A DNA stretch of 64,000 nt, from assembly GCF_000374925.1 (NCBI RefSeq), contig NZ_KB895554.1:34433-98432 (forward strand), written 5' to 3'. The position numbers and the translations under genes are program-made. Numbering within the stretch: position 1 is the first letter of the stretch; every line of letters begins with the position of its first letter. Positions 43,422-52,435 of this stretch are shown in pieces. This stretch comes from Arthrobacter sp. 131MFCol6.1 (GTDB lineage: Bacteria > Actinomycetota > Actinomycetes > Actinomycetales > Micrococcaceae). Under the pieces are notes generated by a model. It searched no databases. It saw only the letters and a list, made by a program, of their open reading frames with translations, and was not told the DNA's origin.

Positions 43422-43452
43422 GGCCGCCCTCGGTAAGAAGGGCGGCCCTTTT
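43422..43452. terminator. Bidirectional terminator
   Basis: GGCCGCCCT (43422-43430) pairs with AGGGCGGCC (43439-43447). AAAA precedes the left arm and CTTTT follows the right arm, so it can act as an intrinsic terminator on both strands. Confidence 0.75.
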
Positions 43453-43623
43453 CGGTGACGGGCAAGTTCTTGCCTGGTGCTTGACGATCACCAAGACCGC
43501 GAAGAACACGGTGGTCAACGCAGGCGGCAGGGTGACGGCCCGTGCAACGTCCTGCTGCGAGCTGAGGATAATAAGTAGTGGAGAACGCTTGTATTCCGGT
43601 CTTCCCGCAAATCCTCTGTGAAT

Positions 43624-43673
43624 GGTGGCACGATCCTCCCCGCCGCGAATGCGGAATCGAGGAGCGCACCACC
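43624..43673 (-). terminator. Long imperfect hairpin after the integrase gene
   Basis: Outer arms 43624-43638 and 43659-43673 pair with a few mismatches, and an inner CCGC-GAAT-GCGG hairpin (43643-43654) sits at the tip. It begins 15 bases after the integrase stop on the minus strand. Confidence 0.5.
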
Positions 43674-43687
43674 TTTTCGCCCGGGCT

Positions 43688-44923
43688 TTAGGGCTTCGGC
43701 GCCAGCCGGTCCAAAACCGTGGTGTAGTCCGCCACGTCCCTCAGCCTCTCGATGTAGGCGGCGTGAGTCATGGAGACGTCGGCGTGACCCAGCATGGCGG
43801 CAGCGGCCCCGTCGGTCAGCTCCCTGGCGAGAAGGGACGCAACCGTACGCCGAAAGGCGTGCGGAGTGATGACTGCCGTGTTCTCCATCTTGGAGGCGGT
43901 CAGCGCGGAACGCAGCTGCCTCCGTACGCTTGACGCCTGAACGTAGGTGCCGGTCCTGGACCAGAAGAGGGCCCCCGCTTTGTTGTTTTCCGGGGATTCG
44001 AGGCTTCGGCGGATGAGTACGTCGACGACAAACCGAGGCACTGGGATGACCCGCTCGCTGCCGCGGCTCTTGAGGAAGTTCTGGCGGTACTTGGGGCCGT
44101 GACGAGGCTCCACCAGCGTTCCGGTGAGTGCGATCTTTCCTACGTCGCCCGACAGGTCGATGTCTTCCAAACGGATGGCCAGGACCTCCCCGATTCGCGC
44201 CCCGGCGCCGATCAGAACGTCAACGACGTCTGCCAGTACGTTGCTCGGGCGGGGACCGAATTGGCCGGGTTCTGTCCGCCAAATCCGGACAGCCTCGCGA
44301 ACATCGTGCAGGGTAGTCGCGCTCAAGCTAACGGGCCTCTTCCGCGGCCTGTTCAGCCGATCGACCTCACGCACCGGGTTTCCACCCACGTAGAGGTCAT
44401 GCCGGATGGCATAGGACATGATCTGCTGGAGCACCGTTTTTGCCAGACGGGCATTCGTGTGCCCCTTCCCCTCCCCGACCAGCGACCTCAGGAAGCTGTC
44501 ACACGTGGACGTGCTGATTTCGCTGATCTTCAGCGCGCCGAGTGCGGGCTCGATGAGTCGGTCGATGAGCCCCTCGTACTGGTCCCACGTCTGGCGCCGG
44601 ATCCCGCCCGTGCTGTCAGTCGCGACCATGTTGCCATTGTCGTCAACGACGACCTTGGGCACCTCGATGCTGGCGAGCCACTTCTCGGCGACGACCTTCA
44701 GCGAGGGGTTCGCCGCTACTCGGCCGGCACGCTGCTGGCGCTCTTTCATGGACGCCAGCAAGGCTGTCTCGGCTTTGCCCTTGGTTGACCCGAACTTGCC
44801 GTAGCTCCGCGTGACACCGTCCCAGCCACGGAACCTACAGCTGGCCCGCCATTTTCCGGACGCTGCGTCTTTCTTGGCACTGATCGTTCCCCAGGCACCA
44901 ACCGGGAGGCTCGACCGCCCCAT
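43688..44923 (-). CDS. Tyrosine-type site-specific integrase
   Basis: Phage-type integrase of 411 residues. It has an N-terminal arm-binding/AP2-like segment (KWRASCRFRGWDGVTRSYGK), a SAM-like core-binding domain and a catalytic domain with R233 (GARIGEVLAIR), H355-R358 (HAFRR), H380 (LGHADVS) and the nucleophile Y390 (THAAYIERL). All catalytic residues are present, so the enzyme may be active. The ATG at 44923 shares one base with the preceding stop (TGATG). It lies 360 bases from the 3' end of a tRNA-Thr gene, the usual place for such integrases. Confidence 0.93.
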   Translation of the reverse strand: MGRSSLPVGAWGTISAKKDAASGKWRASCRFRGWDGVTRSYGKFGSTKGKAETALLASMKERQQRAGRVAANPSLKVVAEKWLASIEVPKVVVDDNGNMVATDSTGGIRRQTWDQYEGLIDRLIEPALGALKISEISTSTCDSFLRSLVGEGKGHTNARLAKTVLQQIMSYAIRHDLYVGGNPVREVDRLNRPRKRPVSLSATTLHDVREAVRIWRTEPGQFGPRPSNVLADVVDVLIGAGARIGEVLAIRLEDIDLSGDVGKIALTGTLVEPRHGPKYRQNFLKSRGSERVIPVPRFVVDVLIRRSLESPENNKAGALFWSRTGTYVQASSVRRQLRSALTASKMENTAVITPHAFRRTVASLLARELTDGAAAAMLGHADVSMTHAAYIERLRDVADYTTVLDRLAPKP

Positions 44924-45150
44924 CAGGCAGCAGCCTTCGAGGTCTTGCCGATCCAAGCCTCGACAGCGGCCCGGTCGTAGCGGACGATGCTATGGAGTTT
45001 GAGGGCAGTTGGTCCGATCCCCGCGGAGCGCCAGTTCCGGAGGGTCTTGGGTGCCACCTGCAGCCATACGGCCACTTCCTCGGTGGTCAGGAGTTGCGCT
45101 GCGTAGCCTTGGTCCGTGGCCGGTCCCAAGGTCTTTCTGCTTGTCTGCAT
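44923..45150 (-). CDS. AlpA/excisionase-like helix-turn-helix protein
   Basis: Small DNA-binding protein of 75 residues with a MerR-like winged helix typical of excisionases: LLTTEEVAVWLQVAPKTLRN followed by WRSAGIGPTALKLHSIVRYD and a basic C-terminus. It overlaps the integrase start by one base, so the two form a module: this protein probably sets the direction of recombination or represses integrase expression. Confidence 0.88.
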   Translation of the reverse strand: MQTSRKTLGPATDQGYAAQLLTTEEVAVWLQVAPKTLRNWRSAGIGPTALKLHSIVRYDRAAVEAWIGKTSKAAA

Positions 45151-45236
45151 GGTTTCCCTATGCAGCCCGACGGCCGACGGGCCTAACGCGGCCCCTCGAA
45201 AGCGTGTCGTAAGCGTGTCGTGCCCAATTTTCCGGC

Positions 45237-45281
45237 ATGAAAAACCCCTCCGTTCCGGGCAATCGCCGGAACGGAGGGGTT
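45237..45281 (-). terminator. Terminator of tRNA-Thr
   Basis: A perfect 16-base stem (45243-45258 with 45266-45281) closes a seven-base loop; on the minus strand it is followed by a run of five T. It starts three bases after the tRNA CCA end. Confidence 0.9.
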
Positions 45282-45283
45282 CG

Positions 45284-45360
45284 TGGGGCCCCCTGTCGGA
45301 TTCGAACCGACGACCCCCGCTTTACAAGAGCGGTGCTCTGGCCAACTGAGCTAAGGAGGC
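45284..45360 (-). tRNA. tRNA-Thr (anticodon TGT)
   Basis: Read on the minus strand the gene starts GCCTCCT and the acceptor closes with AGGGGGC, with one G-T pair. The anticodon stem CCGCT/AGCGG encloses CTTGTAA, giving anticodon TGT for threonine ACA codons. The T arm contains GGTTCGAATCC. The CCA end is encoded (45286-45284). It lies beside the integrase module. Confidence 0.95.
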
Positions 45361-45525
45361 ATTCCTGCTTCCTGACACAACACCGGGCCACAAATGGCGC
45401 GGATGTCAGGACGCTAGACAAGATTAGCCCACCGACGCCCGGTGAGAAAAACCCAGAGAAAAACGCGCAACGCCCCTCCCGCACAGCGAAGGCCACAGCG
45501 AAGGCCTCAGCAAAAGACCAGAAGC

Positions 45526-45563
45526 GAAGGCCCGGCCCCGGATCGATCCGGGGCCGGGCCTTC
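45526..45563. terminator. 38-base perfect palindrome after the DsbA-like gene
   Basis: The sequence from 45526 to 45563 is a perfect palindrome centred on GATCGATC, giving a very GC-rich stem with almost no loop. It lies 48 bases after the stop codon of the minus-strand DsbA-like gene. The stretch 45361-45610 otherwise shows no gene; short direct repeats (ACAGCGAAGGCC) lie at about 45483-45506. Confidence 0.75.
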
Positions 45564-45610
45564 AACCGCGGCCTTCTACTGCGTCCTTCAGCGGCATGTG
45601 CCGTGGACGG

Positions 45611-46501
45611 TTACTTCTTGGCGTCGACTGCGGCCTGCAGGTACTGGTCGAACGGGGTCTGGGCGCTGTCGCCGACGCCCCACTGCTTGCCTTCAACGAA
45701 CACGGTGGGCGTGCCGGTTATGCCGATCACCGTGGCCTCCTGGGTGGTGTGCTTCACCCACGGGCGGTAGGTCTTGCCATCCACGCACTGGTCAATGCTC
45801 TTGGCCCCGACGTCGCTGGCCAGCGTCTTCAGCTCGTTGTCGGAGAGCCCGGCGCTGCCTTCGGCCGGCTGCTTGGCGAACAGCAGGTCGACGAAGGCCG
45901 AGTACTTCTCCGGGGATTCGTTGACCACGCAGGCTGCGGCGTTGGCCGCGCGGGAGGAGTAGTTCGTGGTGGACCGGCTGTCAAGGAATCCGAGCGGCCG
46001 GTACTCCACGCTGATCTTGCCCTCGTTGCGCAGCTTGGTGAGCGTCTCGTTGTACTGCGCCTCGAAGTTCTTGCAGACGGGGCAGATGAAGTCGATGTAG
46101 AGGACCACCTTGACCGGCTTGCCGGCCTCAGCCTCGGCGCCCGGGGCCGTGACCGGGGACGGCGGCGTGGCCGGAGCGGACGGAAGATCGGACAGCTTCA
46201 CGGTTGCGGGATCGGTCTTCGCAACCTCGGTGTTCGCCAGCAGGGTGACACCGCCGTGGATGTTGCCGTTGGCCGGAGTGGGTCCCTCATCGGCAACCGG
46301 GGCGTTGTTCTTGATGTTGGAGGTGACAACCAGCGCGACAATCACGATGATCGCGACGACGGCGGCAACGATGCCCCAGCCGATCAGCAGCTTGTTGCGC
46401 TTCTCCTTCTTCAGCTGCGCCTCGCGGATCTCGCGGGCTTTCTCGCGCGCCGCGGCAGTGCGCTCTGCCTTAGACAGTCGGGGTTCGTTTGCGGGGCTCA
46501 T
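45611..46501 (-). CDS. Membrane-anchored DsbA/thioredoxin-fold protein
   Basis: Extracytoplasmic thiol-disulfide oxidoreductase of 296 residues. A charged cytoplasmic helix (residues 9-36, Lys/Arg/Glu/Ala-rich) precedes one membrane segment at about 38-60. A Pro/Ala linker follows, then the DsbA-like domain with the active site CPVC at 140-143 (YIDFICPVCKNFEAQY) and the cis-Pro loop GITGTPTVFVEG. Two further cysteines in the domain may form a structural bond. The start at 46501 has GAGGAA upstream; the open frame to 46555 is not needed. It probably introduces disulfides in exported proteins. Confidence 0.93.
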   Translation of the reverse strand: MSPANEPRLSKAERTAAAREKAREIREAQLKKEKRNKLLIGWGIVAAVVAIIVIVALVVTSNIKNNAPVADEGPTPANGNIHGGVTLLANTEVAKTDPATVKLSDLPSAPATPPSPVTAPGAEAEAGKPVKVVLYIDFICPVCKNFEAQYNETLTKLRNEGKISVEYRPLGFLDSRSTTNYSSRAANAAACVVNESPEKYSAFVDLLFAKQPAEGSAGLSDNELKTLASDVGAKSIDQCVDGKTYRPWVKHTTQEATVIGITGTPTVFVEGKQWGVGDSAQTPFDQYLQAAVDAKK

Positions 46502-46619
46502 TGGTTCCTCGGGTCGTTCGGCCAGGGACGGTCCACTCAGTGGCAACGTCATCATTTTAGGGGAGAAACCCGAGAACTTGCGCTTTCAAGTTTCCTTCCG
46601 CCTGCCCAACGGACGAATA

Positions 46620-46637
46620 GCCCGGAAGATTCCGGGC
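46620..46637 (+). promoter_or_regulatory. Hairpin/palindrome in the otsA leader
   Basis: GCCCGGAA (46620-46627) and TTCCGGGC (46630-46637) form an eight-base inverted repeat with a two-base centre, 45 bases before the otsA start. It could be an operator or a leader hairpin. Confidence 0.4.
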
Positions 46638-46682
46638 GGCTAGGGTTGATGGAGAGCCACGAGCGGACCCCAGGGGGCACCA

Positions 46683-48203
46683 ATGCAAGCAACGGACAGC
46701 GCCGGCCACGGCACACAGAGCACCACTGAAGCGACGCGGCCGGCAGCCGACGGCGCCACCACCGGCGCCGCGGCGGGGGATCAGTTCGACTTCATGGTGG
46801 TGTCCAACCGGCTGCCCGTCGACCGCTGCTCGTCCGACGAAACCGGCTGCGAGGACGGCTGGCGCCGCTCCCCCGGCGGACTCGTCACAGCGCTGGCTCC
46901 GATGATGACCAAAACCGACGGCGCGTGGGTGGGCTGGCACGGCGCCCCCGATGAGACGGTCAAGCCTTTCAGCCACGGCGGCATTGACCTGATCCCCGTC
47001 CAGCTGAGCACCGAGGACATCGAGCTCTTCTACGAGGGCTTTTCGAACGCCACCTTGTGGCCGCTCTACCATGACGTGATCGCCCCGCCGGAATTCCACC
47101 GTACCTGGTGGGATTCCTACCGGAAGGTCAACCGCAGGTTCGCCGACGCCGTCATCCGCCATGCGGCGGAGGGTGCCACCGTCTGGGTGCAGGACTACCA
47201 GCTCCAGCTGGTTCCCAAGCTGCTCCGGGAGGCCCGGCCGGATCTGAAGATCGGATTCTTCAACCACATCCCGTTCCCGCCGCCGGAGATCTTTGCCCAG
47301 CTCCCGTGGCGACGCGCGATCATCGACGGCCTGCTGGGCGCGGACCTGGTGGGCTTCCAGCGCAGCAGCGATGCCGGAAACTTCATGCGCTCCGCGCGGC
47401 GCTTCCTGGGCGCGAGCGTCAAGCAGCAGCAGGTCCATGTCAGGGGCGCCGACGGCGAAACCACCCACATCGCGAGGGCCCAGGCGTTCCCTATCTCCAT
47501 TGACGTCAAACAGATCAGCGAGCTGGCGAAGAAGCCGGAGGTTATCGAGCGGGCGCAGCAGATCCGCCGGGACCTCGGCAACCCCAAGACCATCCTGCTC
47601 GGCGTCGACCGCCTCGACTACACCAAGGGCATCCGGCACCGGCTCAAGGCGTACGAGGAACTGCTGCAGGACGCCAAGGTCACCGTCGAGGACGCGACCC
47701 TGATCCAGGTGGCCAGCCCCAGCCGGGAGCGCGTGGAGCAGTACCGCCTGCTCCGCGAGGAGGTCGAGGGCACAGTGGGCCACATCAACGGCACCTTCGA
47801 CACCATGGAGAGCACGGCAGTCCGCTACCTGCACCACAGCTACCCCATCGAAGAGATGGTCTCCCTGTACCTGGCCGCGGACGTCATGCTGGTCACCGCC
47901 TTGCGCGACGGCATGAACCTCGTCGCCAAGGAATACGTCACGGCCCGGACAAACAACGACGGCGCCCTGGTACTGAGTGAGTTCGCCGGCGCCGCCGACC
48001 AGCTCAAGCAGGCCTTGCTGATGAACCCGCACGACATTGACGGGCTCAAGGACACGATCATGAGGGCCGTCAACATGCAGCCGGCCGAGGCATCGCGCCG
48101 CATGCGGGCCATGCGCAAGCAGATTCTGGACCACGACGTCGACCTCTGGTCCTCCGACTTCCTGAAAGCCCTCGCCGAAAAGGTTGTACGCGATGACTCC
48201 TGA
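46683..48203 (+). CDS. otsA: Trehalose-6-phosphate synthase OtsA
   Basis: GT20 glycosyltransferase that joins UDP-glucose (or GDP-glucose in actinobacteria) to glucose-6-phosphate. The 506 residues contain VVSNRLPVDR, FSNATLWPLYHD, WVQDYQLQLVPKLLRE, GFFNHIPFPPPEIF, LGVDRLDYTKGIRHRL and LVAKEYVTARTNNDGALVLS, all family landmarks. An N-terminal Ala/Thr-rich stretch of about 35 residues precedes the fold. AGGGGG lies seven bases before the ATG. It overlaps otsB by 11 bases, so both steps of trehalose synthesis are co-expressed. Confidence 0.97.
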   Translation: MQATDSAGHGTQSTTEATRPAADGATTGAAAGDQFDFMVVSNRLPVDRCSSDETGCEDGWRRSPGGLVTALAPMMTKTDGAWVGWHGAPDETVKPFSHGGIDLIPVQLSTEDIELFYEGFSNATLWPLYHDVIAPPEFHRTWWDSYRKVNRRFADAVIRHAAEGATVWVQDYQLQLVPKLLREARPDLKIGFFNHIPFPPPEIFAQLPWRRAIIDGLLGADLVGFQRSSDAGNFMRSARRFLGASVKQQQVHVRGADGETTHIARAQAFPISIDVKQISELAKKPEVIERAQQIRRDLGNPKTILLGVDRLDYTKGIRHRLKAYEELLQDAKVTVEDATLIQVASPSRERVEQYRLLREEVEGTVGHINGTFDTMESTAVRYLHHSYPIEEMVSLYLAADVMLVTALRDGMNLVAKEYVTARTNNDGALVLSEFAGAADQLKQALLMNPHDIDGLKDTIMRAVNMQPAEASRRMRAMRKQILDHDVDLWSSDFLKALAEKVVRDDS

Positions 48204-49038
48204 CGCCGCCGGTACCAACGACCCAGACACCAACACCCCAGACACCGCCCGGCTCTCGCTCGCCCCTGAGCTGCTGGCGGCCGTGCGCCGCGTCGCCGGC
48301 ACCGAGCACCTGCTCGTGGCGATGGACTTCGACGGCACCATGGCGCCGCTCGTGGACCATGCCGGCGACGCCCGCGCGCTCCCGCGCTCCGCGGCCGCCT
48401 TCGCGGCGCTGACGGAACTCCCCCGGACAACGACGGCGCTCATCTCCGGCCGGGCGCTGGACAGCCTGCGGGCCGTCGCCTCCCCGCCGGAGGAGACGCT
48501 GCTGATCGGCAGCCACGGCGCAGAGGTCTGGATGGGGCCCGGCTCCTCGCAGCTCATGCTCGACGAGGCCCAACGCGAACTCCTGGCCGAGGTCCGCAAG
48601 GAGCTTGAGGGAATCGTCGAACAGGCCCCGGGGACCCTTTTGGAGGACAAGCCGGCCGGCGTCGTGCTGCACACGCGGCTCGCGGCGGACGACGTCGCCG
48701 AGGACGCCGTCGCCGCGGCGCGGGCGGTCCTGCAGGACCGCAGCGGCGTCTTCCTCAAAACGGGCAACCGCGTCCTGGAGACCTCAGTGGTGAACGCCTC
48801 CAAGGGCGAGGGCATTGCCTTCCTGCGGCAGGCCACCGGAGCCACGGCTGTGGCCTTCGCCGGAGACGACACCACCGACGAGGACGCCCTGGCCAGCCTC
48901 GTCCCCGGCGACCTCGGCGTAAAAGTGGGGCTCGATTTCACCCAGGCCGAGTTCCGGGTGGAGGCACCGGTCCACATCTGCGAACTGCTGGAGGCCCTGC
49001 TGCGTGAGCGGAAGAAGTCCGTCGACTCCGGGAGCTAA
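48193..49038 (+). CDS. otsB: Trehalose-6-phosphate phosphatase OtsB
   Basis: HAD-superfamily phosphatase that releases trehalose from trehalose-6-phosphate. Motif I is DFDGTMAPLVDH with the nucleophile Asp 45; motif II is TALISGRALDSLR; motif III/IV is FAGDDTTDEDALASL. The length of 281 residues is typical. The ATG at 48193 is preferred over a TTG nine bases upstream. It is the second gene of the otsAB pair. Confidence 0.96.
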   Translation: MTPDAAGTNDPDTNTPDTARLSLAPELLAAVRRVAGTEHLLVAMDFDGTMAPLVDHAGDARALPRSAAAFAALTELPRTTTALISGRALDSLRAVASPPEETLLIGSHGAEVWMGPGSSQLMLDEAQRELLAEVRKELEGIVEQAPGTLLEDKPAGVVLHTRLAADDVAEDAVAAARAVLQDRSGVFLKTGNRVLETSVVNASKGEGIAFLRQATGATAVAFAGDDTTDEDALASLVPGDLGVKVGLDFTQAEFRVEAPVHICELLEALLRERKKSVDSGS

Positions 49039-49071
49039 AGCGGGCTCACTGAGCGGCCAACCGGGCGTCGG

Positions 49072-49473
49072 TCACGACTGAAGTTCGTAGCCGATCAACC
49101 AGTGCAGTCCGTAACGGTCGACAACCTGGCCATCTGTTGCGCCCCAGGGCTTCGGGGCCAGGGGGTCGATCACCCGGCCGTCAACGGCGAGATTGTCGAA
49201 CCACTCGTGGAGAACTGCCGGTTCGGCGGTCCCTAGCAGCGAGAGCATGAGGCCTTCGAACCGAACGCTTTTCTCGCCCGCTGCCGCATCCGAGCCCGCC
49301 AATGCGACTGCGCCGTTCAGCTGTCCGTGGGCAATGGCGTCCGGCGGGCCGTCGCTGCGGTTGAACTCTTCGTACGTGAACAAGGCAAGCTCTCCGCCGA
49401 AGACGTCGGCGTAGAAGCCAAGTGCTTCACGCGCCGTGCCCGGGAAACTGACATAGATCTGCAGTGCCGTCAT
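49072..49473 (-). CDS. VOC-family (glyoxalase-fold) protein, PhnB/YjdN-like
   Basis: Small metalloprotein-fold protein of 133 residues. The beta-alpha repeats IYVSFPGTAREALGFYADVF and the C-terminal WGATDGQVVDRYGLHWLIGY are typical of the PhnB/YjdN subgroup of the vicinal oxygen chelate superfamily, whose members have various or unknown substrates. ATG at 49473 chosen over a GTG two codons upstream. It converges on otsB and is transcribed away from the ATPase gene. Confidence 0.88.
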   Translation of the reverse strand: MTALQIYVSFPGTAREALGFYADVFGGELALFTYEEFNRSDGPPDAIAHGQLNGAVALAGSDAAAGEKSVRFEGLMLSLLGTAEPAVLHEWFDNLAVDGRVIDPLAPKPWGATDGQVVDRYGLHWLIGYELQS

Positions 49474-49562
49474 GCGCACAGCCTACACACCCATTTCTGG
49501 CGCCACGTGACGGACCCCACGTGTGACATCCGTAACATTTTGGCCCAAATGCCATAAATCTG

Positions 49563-49577
49563 ACATACTCTGTATGT
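49563..49577. promoter_or_regulatory. Inverted repeat upstream of the msmK-like gene
   Basis: ACATAC (49563-49568), TCT, GTATGT (49572-49577) is a perfect six-base inverted repeat with a three-base spacer in an AT-richer patch, about 160 bases before the ATPase gene. It may be a regulator site or overlap a promoter. Confidence 0.5.
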
Positions 49578-49611
49578 GATGTGGCGCACAACTACCGTGC
49601 GGCGTCATTGG

Positions 49612-49639
49612 ATACTCCTCGGCTTCGGCCGAGGAGTAT
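49612..49639 (+). promoter_or_regulatory. UUCG-capped hairpin in the msmK-like leader
   Basis: A perfect 12-base stem (49612-49623 with 49628-49639) is closed by the tetraloop TTCG. It lies about 95 bases before the ATPase start and would make an unusually stable leader hairpin. No T-run follows, so it is not an ordinary terminator. Confidence 0.65.
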
Positions 49640-49735
49640 GCGCACGATAACCCACAATTGAATTAACAACTGCATAAAACGACCATTCACTACGGATCGT
49701 CCGGCACGTACCTGCCGGTGAAGGGATTGATAACT

Positions 49736-50818
<1,083 letters not shown>

Positions 50819-50888
50819 TCCCCACCGGCTCCCTAACCTCGCTCCGCTTCGGTCAGGGAACCCTGCCGGCGTGGGCCCAGGTAGCCTA

Positions 50889-50935
50889 AACGCCTGACGG
50901 CGGTCCTCCCCAGCGGAGGGCCGCCGTCGGGCGTT
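50889..50935 (+). terminator. Strong terminator between the ATPase and DUF4032 genes
   Basis: Arms of 21 bases (50889-50909 with 50915-50935) pair fully apart from two G-T wobbles around a five-base loop. It lies 70 bases after the ATPase stop and 49 bases before the DUF4032 gene. Confidence 0.85.
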
Positions 50936-50983
50936 AACTGCCCTGCTTTAGGCGCGGCCCGCCAAATACGGAAGAATTGATAT

Positions 50984-52402
50984 ATGACCGAGGAAAACAG
51001 TGCCCAGTGGCACGACGAGCCCACCGACTACGGTCAGATCGGGAAACTGCCCCGGTATGAGGCCGCCAGCGCCAATGACGACAAGGCCTCGATGGTGTCC
51101 AGCTCGCTGAGCATCACGGCCGCCGCCACCGAGCCCGAGCTGCTGGACCTGCCCTGGCACATTGCCCTCGAGGACTGGCCGGCAGAGTATCTGGCAGCCC
51201 TCCCCCGCGGGATCTCCCGGCACATTGTGCGTTTCGCCCACCTCGGCGGCTCCGTGATCGCCATCAAGGAAACCTCCGAGCACGTGGCCCGCCACGAGTA
51301 CCATATGCTCCGCAAGCTCGCCCGGCTGGACGTTCCCGGCGTGGAGCCGGTGGCCGTCATCACCGGACGCACCACCCCGGAGGGCCGGCCGCTGAACCCC
51401 GTGCTGGTGACCCGGCACCTGAAGTTCTCCATGCCCTACCGCGCGCTCTTCTCCCAGATGCTGCGCAAGGACACCCTGACCCGGCTCATCGACGCCCAGG
51501 CGCTGCTGCTGGTCCGGCTGCACCTGATCGGCTTCTACTGGGGCGACGTCTCGCTCTCGAACACCTTGTTCCGCCGCGACGCCGGCGCGTTCGCCGCCTA
51601 CCTCGTCGATGCCGAGACCGGCGAACTGTACCCGGATTTGTCCACCGGCCAGCGCGAGTACGACCTCGAAATCGCCCGCGTCAACATCGCCGGTGAGCTC
51701 ATGGACCTGCTCGACGGGGGCCTGATCGAGGAGAAAGTGGATCCGGTGGCCACCAGCGAGCTGATCATGGACAGCTACCGGCGGCTGTGGACCGAGCTGA
51801 CGGCGAAGGAGTCGTTTGAGATTGGGGAACGCTGGCGCGTGGCCGCCCGGATCCGGCGGCTCAACGAGCTGGGGTTCGACGTCGAGGAATACGCGATCAA
51901 GACCACGCAGAACGGCTCCACCATCCAGCTCCAGCCGAAGGTCGTCGACGCCGGGCACCACCAGCGCCGGCTGCTGCGCCTGACCGGCCTGGACGCCCAG
52001 GAAAACCAGGCCCGCCGGCTCCTGAACGACATGGATTCATTCCGGGCCGACAACAACCCGGGCATGGACGAGGAATACAGCGCGCACCTGTGGGTCAGCC
52101 AGATCTTTGAGCCGATCGTCCGGGCCATCCCCCGCGACCTCTCCGGCAAGCTTGAGCCGGCCGAGGCGGTGCACGAGGTCCTGGAGCACCGCTGGTACAT
52201 GTCCGAGAAGGAGAACCGGCATATCCCCCTGGCGGAGGCCGTCCAGTCCTACATCGACAACGAACTCCGTCACCGCCGGGACGAGGCTGCGATCATGCTC
52301 AACCCGGACACGGGATTGCTCAAGATCCTTGAGGTGGAGACCGAGGAATCGCGGTACGGCGCCGACGAATCCGTGGACGAATACCCGGACTCCGACGACT
52401 AG
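50984..52402 (+). CDS. DUF4032 family protein (kinase-like fold)
   Basis: Conserved actinobacterial protein of 472 residues. The first half resembles lipopolysaccharide-kinase-like folds (GGSVIAIKETSEHVARHEYH, then LHLIGFYWGDVSLSNTLFRR with a catalytic-loop-like WGDVSLSN). The C-terminal DUF4032 segment contains QLQPKVVDAGHHQRRLLRLT and an acidic tail. Function is unknown; a small-molecule phosphotransferase is possible. It is monocistronic and converges on the GlcD-like gene. Confidence 0.9.
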   Translation: MTEENSAQWHDEPTDYGQIGKLPRYEAASANDDKASMVSSSLSITAAATEPELLDLPWHIALEDWPAEYLAALPRGISRHIVRFAHLGGSVIAIKETSEHVARHEYHMLRKLARLDVPGVEPVAVITGRTTPEGRPLNPVLVTRHLKFSMPYRALFSQMLRKDTLTRLIDAQALLLVRLHLIGFYWGDVSLSNTLFRRDAGAFAAYLVDAETGELYPDLSTGQREYDLEIARVNIAGELMDLLDGGLIEEKVDPVATSELIMDSYRRLWTELTAKESFEIGERWRVAARIRRLNELGFDVEEYAIKTTQNGSTIQLQPKVVDAGHHQRRLLRLTGLDAQENQARRLLNDMDSFRADNNPGMDEEYSAHLWVSQIFEPIVRAIPRDLSGKLEPAEAVHEVLEHRWYMSEKENRHIPLAEAVQSYIDNELRHRRDEAAIMLNPDTGLLKILEVETEESRYGADESVDEYPDSDD

Positions 52403-52435
52403 GCTGCGCGCCGGGCAGGTTGTGGCGCGCCCGGG

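Larger units (their letters stand above)
43132..43687. other. Gene-free stretch with two hairpins
   Basis: No convincing protein is seen on either strand over 556 bases. The stretch holds two hairpins downstream of the integrase, listed separately, and otherwise unremarkable sequence of somewhat lower GC than the core genes. Confidence 0.6.

Noticed and set aside
41941..43690. Second attachment site copy matching the tRNA-Thr 3' end
   Set aside because: Reading the region by eye I found no copy of the T-arm/acceptor sequence. A computed repeat search over the whole genome would be decisive.
46557..48977. Minus-strand open frame of 806 codons opposite otsA-otsB
   Set aside because: Both otsA and otsB are complete on the plus strand with all family motifs; the antisense product has no recognisable domain.
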